The notes: generated by a model not told the origin, from the sequence alone. A stretch of DNA of 25,991 nucleotides from Intoshia linei (GCA_001642005.1 LWCA01000485.1:1-25991), one strand, 5' to 3'. Positions 12,801 to 22,513 are shown, counted from the stretch's first letter. A program made the numbers and translations.

Positions 12801-15800
12801 TATTAAAAAATACTGGAATTCGATAACAACATTCAATGTAAAAAATTAAGTTTTGAATAAAACTGACTTCATCTGTATCATAAATTACATTCAAGTCTAA
12901 AATATGTCACTATTATAATCATAAAATTAAATGTATTAGTTCGCAGTGTTAGATTTATAATGTTATATTTGCAGTTTTGTGAAAATTAAGATTATTGATG
13001 ACAAATGTACCTTATTTCACAATAAAAAAATTGAATTTAAAATCATTTATGTGATGAGAAACTAAATAATGTTCAGTGAACATTATATTTTATACACTAC
13101 AGTCAGACCTCTTAATGCCGCAATTTTGGTTTTTCGATATTTATGGCGGTATTGAGGGTTTTTTAATCTATAACTAAAATATAAATAAAATGTATATTAC
13201 ACTCATTATTTATATAATGATTATATACATGATTGAAAAAACTATTTCACTTTACATTTTCATTTCTTCAACACAAATACAATAAAAAAAAACACATTAA
13301 TATTTATCAATATATACATTTGAAAATACTTATATATTTGTCTGGTCAATGTAAAAATTTATCAAATAAACTCAAATTTGCTTGCTGCGCATCTGAACTC
13401 TACCCATGGCGAACCAATACACCGTGGCGTACCGGTTAAATCACTGATCTACATCGTAAAAAAATAATTTCCTCTACTTCGTAAGACACAATCCAGAATA
13501 ACAAAAAAGATTCTAAAAAACGACCTCAAGGCTAAACATTTTAAATTGACAACGATTCACTAAAATCATCACCAATACAGTCACACATATTGTTTCTTTT
13601 GGAAATTAAGTCTTAAAAAACCACCTTCCATGTATTATTTTTGGTAGTTTCACATTTTTTCATACAAATATCTAACAGTTAATCTGTATTGCAATATTAT
13701 TATGCCAAAATAAACATATTCGTCAATATTAACTTTTAAATTTTAAAGACAATTTATACTAAACTTTTTGCAAATAAAACACTATAAATCTCACTCTGGG
13801 ATTAATTAATTCATACTCGATTCAATCATTTGAGATAAAGTCAAAATGTAGAGTGAAATGGCGTCAAATTGTAAATGTCCCCAATCATTGTCTCCTACGA
13901 CAGTCTTAAAATCCGTGGAAGAGTATTTTGCCTAAATAAATTTTGTAAAAATAAAATTTATAGTTTCAAATAAATGGAAAAGGCACAAAATAAAAATATA
14001 TAACATCATGTTACATGTAAAGCATCAATGTTAGAATGAGATTTTGTAAAGTTTTCAACTTTTTTGACTTGCAACATAAAGCATATCAATAGACCTCGCA
14101 TAATTTTAACACATTTCTAAAATATAGATTAAATACATCAGTCAAAAATACACAGTAAAATATGTACATATTTATATAATAATGATTATTAAATAATGAT
14201 AGATATCATTATTATAAATGAATTTTAACCATTCTAAGTTCATAAGAACGAGATTTAGAAATGTTTTCTTCGTCGTTCTCGATATTATCATAAGCCATAC
14301 TCAATGACCACAAAGCCCATGCTACATAAATATTGTCTCGAACCCATGAATCATTATTATCTGAAGAATGACATACTAATCCAGTGACTATATTCTAAAT
14401 TTTTAGCATAAATAAAATTTTATAATATAAAAATATTCTACATTTAATTTTATTTACTTTTATCAAAATACATCAATAAAGTCGTTTCCCTACTTATATA
14501 AAATAAAAGTTGCTAAAATTGTATGTTTTACGTTACCATTTATTTAAAAACTCAATGTCCCTAAATTTTAAAACAAATTCTAAGTCAGTTTTATATTTTA
14601 AAAGTAAAACTCAAATCAATGTCACAATGTATATTATACACAGGGAAGTGTGAAATGCTGTTACCAGCGAAGAAGACTGCTGTACCGGCAAAGCAATGCT
14701 GTTTCCCCAGCATTTTATTTCATATATTATATTGAATTTCAGCACATTTATTTTATCGTAACCATAATTAATAAAATTAACTAAAATAAATCTGAATTTT
14801 TATAATTTTTTTTTTTAAATTTTAATTATTTTAGAACATGATTGTTTACCATTTTTCAAAACATTTTGCAAAAGGTGTATATTGCAGAGACGCAGTAAAT
14901 ATAATGATAGCTTTAAAAGTACAATATAACACTGAGGTTTTTGACAAGGCCAAAAAAAATTTTCGAGTTTTGACCACTAAAATGTGAGTTTCTGAAAATG
15001 AAATTTATTTTATTCTCCTCGATAAAATCTGACTTTAAATTTATTTTTGTTAAAATTCTAGGACTCTTATTTAATAAAATCAAGGTAATATACAGACAAA
15101 AAAGTTTTATATAATCTAGGATTTTTAGGGTAATTTTTTTTAAACTTCACATTTAAAATAACCTGTCCTAATTTCCATTGGTGTTCAAAACAATATGTTG
15201 ATTACAAAACTTTAAGCTATTTAATGGTATATGTTCAGGGGCTGATCCAAGAGGCTAGTTAATGGGGTTAGAGCGAAGCGAGCAATATATTTAACTTCGC
15301 CGAAGCCGCAAAAAATTTTAGAGGTGTCTCTTTTAATTTCATTTAAAGGTTTTTATACAATAGTTTCCAAATTTGTATTTTTCCACAAAAATAAAAAAAA
15401 TGATACACACAAAAAAAAAAAGAAATTAATTTTGTTCATTAAATAATCCTAATAATAAAATTATAGTCATAGTGGCAATTCATGAGAGCCAGTCCACATA
15501 GACGTACATAGTCATTGTTGATCTTAAAAAGGTTTTCAATCTTCTCAAAATACTAATGGAGCGTTGACATTCACATGTGGTGACTGGCATAGTTATCAAA
15601 ATAATTAAGAGTTGATGAATATTTGGAAATAAATTAGAATTGCAGCTTTCAATTAATTCTATGAGTGGTGTTTGAATCATCTTTTTTTCTCTTTTCTTCC
15701 TTCTAGTATATTCTGCTTTGAGATCTTCATCTAATGATATGCATGGTAAAAATAATTCATATTTTTCTGCTAAATCTTTTCAAACCTTCAAAATGACTCG

Positions 15801-16839
15801 TTTTGAAATAATTAATAAGAAAATTTTTTTTTAAATTTAGGGGTGCAACTGCACCTTATGCACTCCCTTGAATCCACCCCTGATGTTCCAGTAGATCTTT
15901 GGAAAAAAGTTTGATTTTGTTGTGATAATAGTGTTATAGTAATAAAGTTTATTTTTCAAAAAATTAATACAATCCATTTATTTAATTTTTATTGTCTATT
16001 TCATGACCATGTCTATTTTACCAAGTATAAAACATACAGGTAGGTAACCATACGTACATTTAAAAATTCTCAATAATATATGATATAATTGATAAATGTC
16101 TATATAACATATAGTATGCATAACGACTGCGAATAGTACTCAACTAATTTCAAGTGTATTGTATACAAATAATCAAAAGTACCTAAGTAAAATTATCCTT
16201 AAAAATAAAATTATTATAATAATTAATTTGCCTATAAACTCGTATTCAACTATATTAACATTAACCATGCGTAAAATTAATTATTAGAACAATAAATATA
16301 CAATACAAAAGTGACAATATACATTTCAGCAATAAAAAAAAATTATTTATTATGCATGTATAGTACGTTTCTTAAAGATTCTAATAATAGATATTTAAGA
16401 CTCATAAAAAAAAACATTAGTCTTAACCAAAATATTTTACTGGCTATCTACCATTTAACATACAATAATAATGTATAAAAAATTCGAATTTTCTATATTA
16501 TCGTATCGTATTCTCGTATATTATCAAATCATTGTCAAATGAATGTTTGACGCACTATTAATTGAAAAATACCATAAAACCAAAATATTAACATATTATC
16601 AATAAAAAAATTAATATAGTCTTAGTACTTATACTTACACTACTACTTAGTACTTACTTGGTTAGTACTTGCAGAATTTATCAATAAAATTATATAAAAA
16701 TTTATAAAATAAAATTATCAAAAATACCCGCTAAAATATATAAAATAATAATACATTTAAATTTAGAATAAACCTGCCGATGTAGAATACTTTTTTTTAT
16801 TATGTTATAATAATCATGCAAATCATCAATATCAAACAT
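882..16839 (-). CDS. PHKA: Phosphorylase b kinase regulatory subunit alpha-like, spliced, C-terminus outside window
   Basis: Large regulatory subunit of phosphorylase kinase, the Ca2+/cAMP-controlled kinase that activates glycogen phosphorylase in the cytoplasm. I assembled it from exons that each match the family in order and join in phase. Family landmarks include SWVRDNIY (about residue 40), [12 protein letters not shown] (about 125), the GH15-like [11 protein letters not shown] (181-191), [10 protein letters not shown] (about 320), [14 protein letters not shown] (about 401), [18 protein letters not shown] (about 500) and LQEQADIV (about 807). About 940 codons are visible against roughly 1,230 in mammalian alpha, so the C-terminal regulatory part lies left of base 1. 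The start is the ATG complementary to 16837-16839, opening a 22-codon first exon that ends in phase 0. The acidic segment found in mammals after the THLSF region is absent. Alpha rather than beta is favoured by the [10 protein letters not shown] and GNLNNYL segments, but this rests on recall, not an alignment. Confidence 0.93.
1151..1446 (-). other. GC-AG intron between PHKA exons 22 and 23
   Basis: On the coding strand exon 22 ends AAG and the intron begins GCACGT, ending in TTTAG before exon 23. A GT donor three bases further in would put exon 23 out of frame. The GC donor gives AG+A (Arg) then His-Ser-Ala-Gly-Ile-Leu, which aligns without gaps to the family's IRYISGIL. The AG|GCAxGT context is the known consensus for GC-AG introns. 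Confidence 0.75.
3478..3723. repeat. Tandem duplication, 167-bp period
   Basis: A block of about 75 bp beginning ACAATACATGAAT and ending AAAAAATATACATTA occurs at 3478-3552 and again at 3645-3723 with small changes. Trinucleotide ATT/TTA-rich sequence lies between and after the copies. Confidence 0.8.
3740..3855. repeat. AT-rich inverted repeat (TTA/TAA hairpin)
   Basis: The left arm, about 3745-3790 (TATTGTTATTATTATACATTA type), is nearly the reverse complement of about 3803-3852 (TAATGTATAATAATAACAATA). They are separated by a short loop around ACCTTTAACATTA. It is likely an inverted microsatellite expansion that can form a cruciform. Confidence 0.75.
4048..4448. mobile_element. Small hAT-like non-autonomous element
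   Basis: It begins TAGAGCCATTCA and ends with the complement TGAATGGCTCTA, a 12-bp perfect terminal inverted repeat. Further in, both ends carry AGAGCAT/ATGCTCT-like sequence. The flanking 8-mers match only partly, so the target-site duplication is not secure. It contains hairpins such as ATTATGGCATC...GATGCCGCATAAT near 4133-4160. No coding sequence is present. Confidence 0.6.
4649..4696. repeat. Palindrome TCACATTATGTT / AACATAATGTGA
   Basis: A perfect 12-bp inverted repeat with a loop of about 22 bp, inside PHKA intron 17 (4553-5307). It could be a degenerate MITE end pair. Confidence 0.6.
4991..5043. repeat. Hairpin with CAGACCCGAA stem
   Basis: CAGACCCGAA at 4991-5000 is exactly complemented by TTCGGGTCTG at 5034-5043, unusually GC-rich for this DNA. 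It lies inside PHKA intron 17. Function is unknown; a MITE remnant or a hairpin RNA are both possible. Confidence 0.6.
6981..8086. mobile_element. Non-autonomous hAT element (outer, interrupted)
   Basis: Ends are CAATGGTTCCCG and, reversed, CAGAGGTTCCCG (10 of 12 identical). An exact 8-bp target-site duplication ATTTAATC flanks it at 6973-6980 and 8087-8094, as expected for hAT. Without the nested insertion it is about 690 bp. The interior (about 7560-7990) carries degenerate units of the form AACCCTTAAGGGAAAAAT followed by TTTTACC. No transposase is present. It sits in PHKA intron 13, and its right duplication abuts the exon 13 donor within 5 bp. Confidence 0.88.
7016..7422. mobile_element. 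hAT MITE nested in the 6981-8086 element
   Basis: 407 bp with termini CAGCGATTCCCAA and, reversed, CAGCGGTTATTAA. The inner part of the ends shows GTTGGTATCCC and GTACTGGTACCCC. It is flanked by an 8-bp duplication, CCATAGAT at 7008-7015 and CCATAGAC at 7423-7430, with one mismatch. It therefore inserted after the outer element. Confidence 0.85.
8980..9004 (-). other. PHKA: 25-bp PHKA microexon
   Basis: The exon encodes EIGAGLLM plus one base and is bounded by TTTAG and GTAATTT on the coding strand. It is required to link SLSK (exon 8, phase 0) to IGFPGFAV (exon 10, which starts with two bases of a split codon). It corresponds to the family's KEVDASLLSV segment. Confidence 0.8.
9503..10800. 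mobile_element. Non-autonomous hAT element, 1.3 kb
   Basis: It begins TAGGGCTGTTC and ends GAACAGCCCTA, an 11-bp perfect terminal repeat. An exact 8-bp target-site duplication ATGTATAT lies at 9495-9502 and 10801-10808. Inner inverted repeats extend the similarity, for example ACATTAAGCGG near 9602 against CCGCTTAATGT near 10677, and GAGGGTATAC near 9537 against GTACCCTC near 10732. No transposase reading frame was found. It is in PHKA intron 7. Confidence 0.9.
11108..11842. mobile_element. Non-autonomous hAT element, 735 bp
   Basis: Left end CAGTTTTCCCAAACTT, right end reversed CAGTGGTTCCCAAAGT. Both are followed by a GGACCAC-type subterminal motif. The 8-bp duplication is AGCTAGAC at 11100-11107 against AGCTAGAA at 11843-11850 (7 of 8). 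The interior is non-coding. It shares PHKA intron 7 with the 9503-10800 element. Confidence 0.88.
13100..13172. repeat. pogo/Tigger-like foldback end
   Basis: The sequence TA-CAGTCAGACCTCTTAATGCCGC is followed about 40 bp later by GCGGTATTGAGGG, its imperfect reverse complement. CAGTxxxACCTC next to a TA is typical of pogo-group ends. It lies in PHKA intron 4 (12897-13816). Only this hairpin is recognisable. Confidence 0.45.
13385..13446. mobile_element. Isolated hAT end (GC-rich subterminal region)
   Basis: Read on the minus strand this starts CAGTGATTTAACCGG and then GTACGCCACGG, a GC-rich stretch unlike its surroundings. It resembles the end at 22951-23003, which starts CAGTGATTCTCAATAGC and continues TGCGCCAGCGC. 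The partner end was not found in PHKA intron 4. Confidence 0.5.
14641..14716. repeat. GC-rich triple hairpin island
   Basis: Three small GCTG...C(A/G)GC hairpins lie in a row: GCTGTTACCAGC (14657-14668), GCTGTACCGGC (14679-14689) and GCTGTTTCCCCAGC (14698-14711). The whole is enclosed by AAATGCTG / CAGCATTT. It is within PHKA intron 1 and no function can be assigned. Confidence 0.55.
15236..15882. mobile_element. Decayed hAT transposon with transposase remnant
   Basis: Termini CAGGGGCTGATCCAAG and, reversed, CAGGGGTGGATTCAAG (14 of 16). A 5-bp direct repeat ATGTT flanks both sides (15231-15235 and 15883-15887) instead of the usual 8 bp. It contains the transposase C-terminus on the minus strand and lies in PHKA intron 1. 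It is 647 bp, so most of the transposase gene has been deleted. Confidence 0.8.
15439..15777 (-). pseudogene. hAT transposase C-terminal fragment (dimerisation domain)
   Basis: The open frame reads [15 protein letters not shown], then [20 protein letters not shown], then [20 protein letters not shown], the classic hAT C-terminal dimerisation motif of ZMYM1-like transposases. Just after LRSTM a frameshift near 15515 moves the reading to another frame, where [12 protein letters not shown] and a stop (15439-15441) complete the family's C-terminus. An in-frame stop also precedes the fragment near 15778. The zinc finger and catalytic core are missing, so it is dead. Confidence 0.85.
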
Positions 16840-18396
16840 TTTATTGATAAATCAAAATTTTTTAATAAAGTTTTCTAAATGTTTTGACAACATCTACTAC
16901 ATTTACAAAAATATCAATTTTTTTCATTTGAGTTGTTTTAACTCTTTGGCGTAATTTACATGTATACAAATAAAAATGAGACCATTAAAAACTTGAAATG
17001 TTTCTATACGTGTAAAAAATGAAGCTCTCTAAATTTTATTTTTGTGAATGCGTACAAATAAGAGGCGGTACAAACATTATAAATGAACTGATTATTTGTA
17101 TAGAATGTTACGTGAAATTTGACATTTTGATCTTATATAACAATTATAATTGTTACTAAATGTTATATAGGGCCTAAAATTAACATTTAAAAAATGTGAC
17201 ACTTTAATTTATTTTATACTTTTCAAGTATCCGATACTAAATTTAATTGTGTAATTGGCTTTAATTTTGTCACTTCGTGGTCGTGGGCTAAGCTCTGGGC
17301 CGGAACCCCTCTAAAATTTCGATTAAATTTTCCATTAAAGGTTGGTAAAAGTGGGTTTTCCCATAAGGGTTGGTAAAATTGGAATTTTTCCTTAGGGGTT
17401 TATAAAAGTGGATTTTTCCCTTAAAGGTTGGTAAAATTGGGATTTTTTCCTTAAAGGTTTGTAAATTTTTATTTTTAATAAAAATGGTTGGGTTTAAGAA
17501 TATTCTCATTAATTATAATCAACCCAATACATGGTCGTTTAAATTTATATATTTTATATTCATTTATTTTATAAATCAAGCAGTCTGGGACATTATGTCC
17601 CTAGGACATTTTGTCCACACACCGTTATCATTCCATATGCACAATACAACATTATCCAAGCGTTCATTTGCCTTTATAATGGTTTATTAAAATAATAGTA
17701 GAGTAACTATATTGGTAGGGTTAATAGGTCCTGTGTACTACCCACCATTCAAAATCTTATCAACTTATCCACTGAATGAATTGTATGCGCACCAACAAGC
17801 CGAGGTAAACTTGTACTTGATAATAAAACATTTGAATCAATTATGTTTACACTTGTATATGCAGATACTTATTTTAACGTAATTAAAAAATGGATACATC
17901 ATGTTTATTGTCAGTATATTAGTGATAAAATTATAATCTTTTGGTTGGTATTGTCATAGATTTATAAGATTGAAAACTATTGATTTTTATCAATCGATGA
18001 ATTGTTGAATCAATTAATCTATCTTAAATGGCAAAATTTTCCTAACGTGCACTTGATAAACTAGAAAAATTTAAATTAAATTTCAAAAGTAGGGTAAGTT
18101 GTGCCAACATTTTTACATGCATTAAGTTGCAAAAATTTAAAAGCAAGATAAACATTTACATATCTGGGTTATGTTGATTAGATTTGCATACATTGTGTTT
18201 TAACAATATATTGATATTTGTAGTTAAATTAATTTAAATTGATATGTATACGAACTTGCAACGCATTTGTTAATGCCTGGTCCATTGAATTTAATCTCGT
18301 AACACTGTGTTCTATTCATTACTTATAATACTGCACTCAGTCCTATATATTATTGTTTCAGTATACTTCATTTCCGCATTTGTATCATATCATATC
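16840..18396. other. Divergent intergenic region between PHKA and MOB genes
   Basis: Transcription leaves in both directions, so promoters of both genes should lie here. The strong AT bias gives many TATA-like strings and none can be singled out. The only structured part is the tandem repeat at about 17340-17490. No RNA gene or convincing exon was seen. Confidence 0.6.
17340..17490. repeat. Tandem repeat, about 28-30 bp unit, five copies
   Basis: Units start GGTTGGTAAAA, followed by a GTGG/TTGG core and TTTTTCCCTTAA, for example from 17340, 17368, 17396, 17426 and 17456. The complement (AACCTTTAAGGGAAAAA...TTTTACC) matches the degenerate units inside the hAT element at about 7600-7990. A reading frame across it is only a shadow of the repeat. 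Confidence 0.8.
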
Positions 18397-21300
18397 ATGA
18401 GTCGTTTTTTGGCGACCGCCGTGAATCTCCTAAAAATAAAGAGTTTACCTACGGACCCAGAAGTTAATTCTGATTGTTCCAATTATAAAACTGTTGACTT
18501 ATCAAGCAAAAAATCTGATAAATGGTGGAGGTTATTTGTTTTATTATTTAAATTTAAAATGATACATTAAAATGTACTTGAAATTAGATACGAAAGTTTC
18601 TAACCAATTAAAGGAAATGATAAAAACTGACATTTAAATATTATCTAATTAAATTCAAATCTCGAACAGACAACTCGATTAATTTGACCATTTTCGCTGC
18701 TCCAAATCTGTCTATTCCTTTTTATTTATTATAAACTTGATGAATTTAAAAATGACTTTTTCATAAGCAAATTCACATTTTTCAAAAATTTAAACTTTAT
18801 TGTATTGTTTACATGAAATTTTTTTATTCTTTTTGTTATTGCATAAATTGTGTATTTCAACAATCAGTAAAATAAACTAATGTGCCATTGATTGCAATAA
18901 TTTTTATTTTGTTCAATTAAAATGGATAAAATTCCAGAATATCTACGATACGGATTAGATTGGTTTGTTAGGTTTTGATTTAATTATTATTATGATAAAT
19001 GTGTTACATTAACAAACAAAATTTCGATTCCATTTAGTATCATTTGAAATTTGTTTGCCATTCTTGAAATATATCAATGTTTATTTTGTTATGTTAATAT
19101 TTTACCCATAAACTATTTGTGGCATTAAATTTACATGAAACGTTATTTTATCAAGTATGTACGATTCATTTACCATTTTTATTTTACATTTAGTCGCAAT
19201 AAAAGGAAAGAAAAGGATTTAAAGTTTTTACCAGTCAGTAATTTAAATGAAGAATCCGTGCAACCTGCCTTTTTAACTCAAACATTGACTAGTCGGCAAC
19301 TTAAAAATGTCAACTTTATTGATATAATTGTATCTCCCAATATTGATGAAAAGGAATGGATTCTTTCTAATCGTAATTTATATTAATTATAGAGTGTAAT
19401 TAATTTTTTAATATCGCTATAGATTTGAAATTTATAATTTTTATAGCCTTTTTATAGTGTATTTTATAAAAAATATACCGCTGTTTCTTTTGTATATTAT
19501 TATATGAAAATTTTATGTAGTCATGTGTTTTTTAGTTGATTCATTTTTATAAAATTTTTAAAAGCTTTTTTATTTTTTAGTTGTGGCTTTTGTTGGACTA
19601 ATGGATTCCGTTTACGAATGTTTTGATTCTTATTGTACTGATTCTTTATGCTCCAAATTAGAATTGCCTGTTCCAATGTGATTTTTTGTTATGTGTTATT
19701 TTAAATTGATTTATATGATGTATTATTGTAATTTTTTGTATGTCTTTTTTCGAATGCACTTTTTTTTGATAAATATCGTGTTGCCATTTCATTTAATATT
19801 CATATTCAATAATATACATACATAATTGAATTTCTGTGATGTGTGAGTATTATTGAATTTTGATAATGCACCAATCATTATTATTAACATTCTAAAGGTT
19901 ACAAATAACTGGAACGTTCATGGACCCAGATTTTGGTTAGTTAATAAAAGGCATCAATTGCTGAAATTATATGACAAAGTTATTAATTAATTTTTATTTT
20001 TAATTGTAAAAGATGTAAATTGGTTAGAATTACATTGTAAATTCATAAGATTGTATGTGGTAATTTAAAAAAATTATATTTTTGAATATCAGCAGGGGTT
20101 TTCAACCTTTTTGTTTTCGTGACCCCGTTTGAAAAATACTGATATACAGGTTATTTTGTATATTTGGACAAAATCTAATGTTTATTTTTCAGTTTTTTAA
20201 AAATTATTATTTTTAGGTATAATTGTATTAACCAGGGATGCCCAACCTGTCGATCGCTAAAATTAAAAATTATTTTATTTTAATAATACTCGTTATTAAA
20301 ATGATATATATTTTAATATTGTTAAAATTTGTACACATTTCAATAAATGCGATGTAACTTGTTTAAATCGTTATCTAATAAATAATTGAGTCCATTATTT
20401 CTTAAACTAAGTTTTGCCGATAATTTTCATTTATACAGCGAAATTGCTTGGAATTATTCCGAATTTTAATTTTTGTTTTCTACAATGACACTAAAAATAT
20501 TTAGTTAAACAATTTTTATTAGATTCTGCAAGGCTATTTTTTTGAAATAGGTTCCGATCAGAAACATTTTTCTAGCCAATGTATTAGTCGATTGCATCAA
20601 AAAAAGATTGGCACCCCTAATATAAACAATAATTATTGTTACTTTAATTGTAGTCTAAATTTACAGTCTAAAATTTAAGAGATTCAAATTTCTAATGCAG
20701 TGTTTCAATAGTGATGCATTATAGGAAATTTCATTTTCCAAAATGGAGTCCTTCAGGGTCAAAAACCAAATTTCCCCTTTTTTTAAATTAAATTAATTTT
20801 CTTTTAATATTAATATTTAATTAATATTAAATTATTATTAGTATAATGTTAATTAATAATAATGTATCATTTATATTAAAAAATTTAGGAAAATGTATTG
20901 GCCTAATGTGAATGACAATAGTAAGATTAGAACCACGTCTCCCAGATATATCGAGTATTTACTCTCATTTTGTTTTAGACTTATTGACGACAATAAGTGT
21001 TTTCCAGTAAGTTTATTTTTTATTATAATTTATAAATGACAAATTATTATTATTTTTGTATAATTAGTCATTAATTATATACTATATGCGCATTCACGTT
21101 CGTTAATCAACCGTTTTAATGAGTTTGGTACATTTCAACTTGATCAATAAATTTAAAATGTCAATTATAAACATATTTTCCAATATATTTTTTATAGTTA
21201 TTTGTTGATAGTCATTTTATTTTTATTTTTCTAATTTAAATATTTTCTTTCATTTTATCTTTTATTAAATGTAACAATTATATTTTATTTTTTTCGTGTT

Positions 21301-21839
21301 GAATAGTGTTAAAAAATGGAGTTGAAAATACCGCTTAAATTAAATTACTATTTTAGACAGTATTTGGACAACCGTTTCCTGTTGATACGTTTGATTTAAA
21401 TGTTAAAAAAATAGCCAAATGCTTAATTACAATAGTTGCTCATATCTATCATTCCCATTTATATGATTTAACAAACATTGATATGCTTTCGTATGTAAAT
21501 ACGTTTACTCTTCACATGTTTTTATTTTATGAACATTATAAATTATTTACATTCGATGAAGAGAGTGGTATGAAGGAGCTGTTGGGTCGGTTAAAATCTG
21601 CCCAAGTTGAAAATTCCGAATATGATGAAATTATACCAATAAACCAAAACGACGACGTCATTATGACGGATTCAACCTGTAAAATTCCCCAAGAAAATTC
21701 AAATACTTCAAAAACCAGTGTTCATAGCCAAAAAATTGGTTCAATTTTTTCATCTTCTAAACTATATACCAAATCTTCTACCAGCAAATTTAAATATAAT
21801 GTGCCTGATTTGTCTAAATCAGATACACCAAAGATTTAA
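18397..21839 (+). CDS. MOB kinase activator family protein, MOB2-like
   Basis: MOB proteins are small zinc-binding co-activators that bind NDR/LATS kinases. Six exons join in phase to 335 codons plus stop: 18397-18530, 19194-19372, 19581-19669, 19898-19935, 20922-21006, 21357-21839. Fold landmarks are FIDIIVSPNIDEKEWILSN (about 84-103), CTDSLC (zinc ligands Cys123 and Cys128), SPRYIEYLLSF (about 152), PFP (181-183) and AHIYHSH (ligands His204 and His209). The core ends near residue 257; relatives are typically 210-240 residues in total. A tail of about 78 residues follows, rich in Ser, Thr, Asn and Lys. The order RxxxLKFLP...FLTQTL before the core and the short link between CTDSLC and the NWN segment favour MOB2 over MOB1/3/4. 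Exon 1's donor (TG|GTGGAG or AG|GTTATT, same phase) and exon 3's donor (CCT|GTTCCA, chosen by phase) are the weakest junctions. Confidence 0.85.
20093..20141. repeat. 49-bp foldback made of two hAT ends
   Basis: It starts CAGGGGTTTTCAACC and its reverse complement starts CAGTATTTTTCAAAC. Both are hAT-type termini with a GGGGTCACG-like centre. The flanking 8-mers match poorly. It is probably the product of an internal deletion, within MOB intron 4. Confidence 0.45.
20233..20619. mobile_element. hAT MITE in MOB intron 4
   Basis: 387 bp with left end CAGGGATGCCCAACC followed by TGTCGATCGC, and right end reversed TAGGGGTGCCAATC. The 8-bp flanks GTATTAAC (20225-20232) and ATATAAAC (20620-20627) match at 6 of 8. 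The CCCAACCTGTCGATCGC start is a familiar hAT terminus. The interior is non-coding. Confidence 0.75.
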
Positions 21840-22388
21840 ATGATTGCATATATCTGTATATTAAAATTTAATTATATATTTTACTAATTCTTCAATCTGA
21901 TTAGTTAAATTTTATGAGTATGGTACTCGTGATCGTCTAGAGTAGGTACGGGGGAAGAGTTTAGTTTTCAGAAATGATTAATTAAAATTCGCATTCTAGT
22001 AAACATCGATCCATAATTTAAGTCTGTGATTCTCAAATTTTTATACCACAGAATGCACTTACATAAATTAAAAATTTTTGAAAAATTACTAAACATACAT
22101 TAATATATAATAAAATTTCAAAAAAGGACAATTTAGCTTTTTGACCAGTAAGATTTGAGTTTGGGAGGTTGCAATTTATTTTGCTAATTTTAATCGACCA
22201 GATTTTTTTCATAAGATTTCGTAAAATCGGATTTTTGAAAAGAATATCGGTGAAAGACAATTTTTCCATTAAGTTTTGAAATGGTATTTTTGATTAAATT
22301 TTATTAGTGGTGGGATTTTTGAAATGGTAAATTTTAAATATTATAATATAATCATATTTTCATAGTAGTAACAAACATAAATCAAATA

Positions 22389-22513
22389 CAGGTTTGTCTT
22401 ATTTTTTTCGGGAAATCCCTGGAAATTGTAAAAATACCGGGAAATTTAATGTCCCAAATTATTAAATATCCCGGAAATTTTGTCCCGGTTTTTTTCACCG
22501 GAACAATCACTAG
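22389..22513. repeat. CCGGGAAATTT-rich foldback
   Basis: Repeated CCGGGAAATTT / AATTTCCGGG and TGTCCC / GGGACA strings on both strands lie between CAGGTTTGTC and AATCACTAG. This pattern, TAGTGATTGTxCCGGG read from the right, is typical of another hAT-type MITE family. Exact borders are uncertain. Confidence 0.55.

Larger units (their letters stand above)
12249..16839 (-). other. PHKA: PHKA exons 1-7 (N-terminal GH15-like domain)
   Basis: Exons, reading on the minus strand: E1 16774-16839, E2 14230-14394, E3 14015-14116, E4 13817-13931, E5 12814-12896, E6 12394-12474, E7 12249-12347. Each is flanked by GT and AG on the coding strand. Lengths 66, 165, 102, 115, 83, 81 and 99 keep the frame throughout. 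E1 begins [11 protein letters not shown] and ends ILHRQ, matching the family's short leader before NPVTGL. E2 continues with NIVTGL and [15 protein letters not shown]6 carries [10 protein letters not shown] and [10 protein letters not shown], the glucoamylase-like signature. Introns range from 46 bp (12348-12393) to 2,379 bp (14395-16773). Confidence 0.9.

Noticed and set aside
16861-16925. Short minus-strand frame MKKIDIFVNVVDVV upstream of PHKA
   Set aside because: Ends after 21 codons and is not in a splicing relation with exon 1; the PHKA start at 16839 fits the family leader on its own.
17288-17509. Reading frame with repeated NPTI/FKEKI-type residues
   Set aside because: It is a translation of the 28-30 bp tandem repeat; no family similarity and no flanking splice logic.
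18307-18396. Upstream in-frame extension of the MOB exon
   Set aside because: It would need a GTG start and adds a hydrophobic leader not seen in MOB proteins; the ATG at 18397 fits better.
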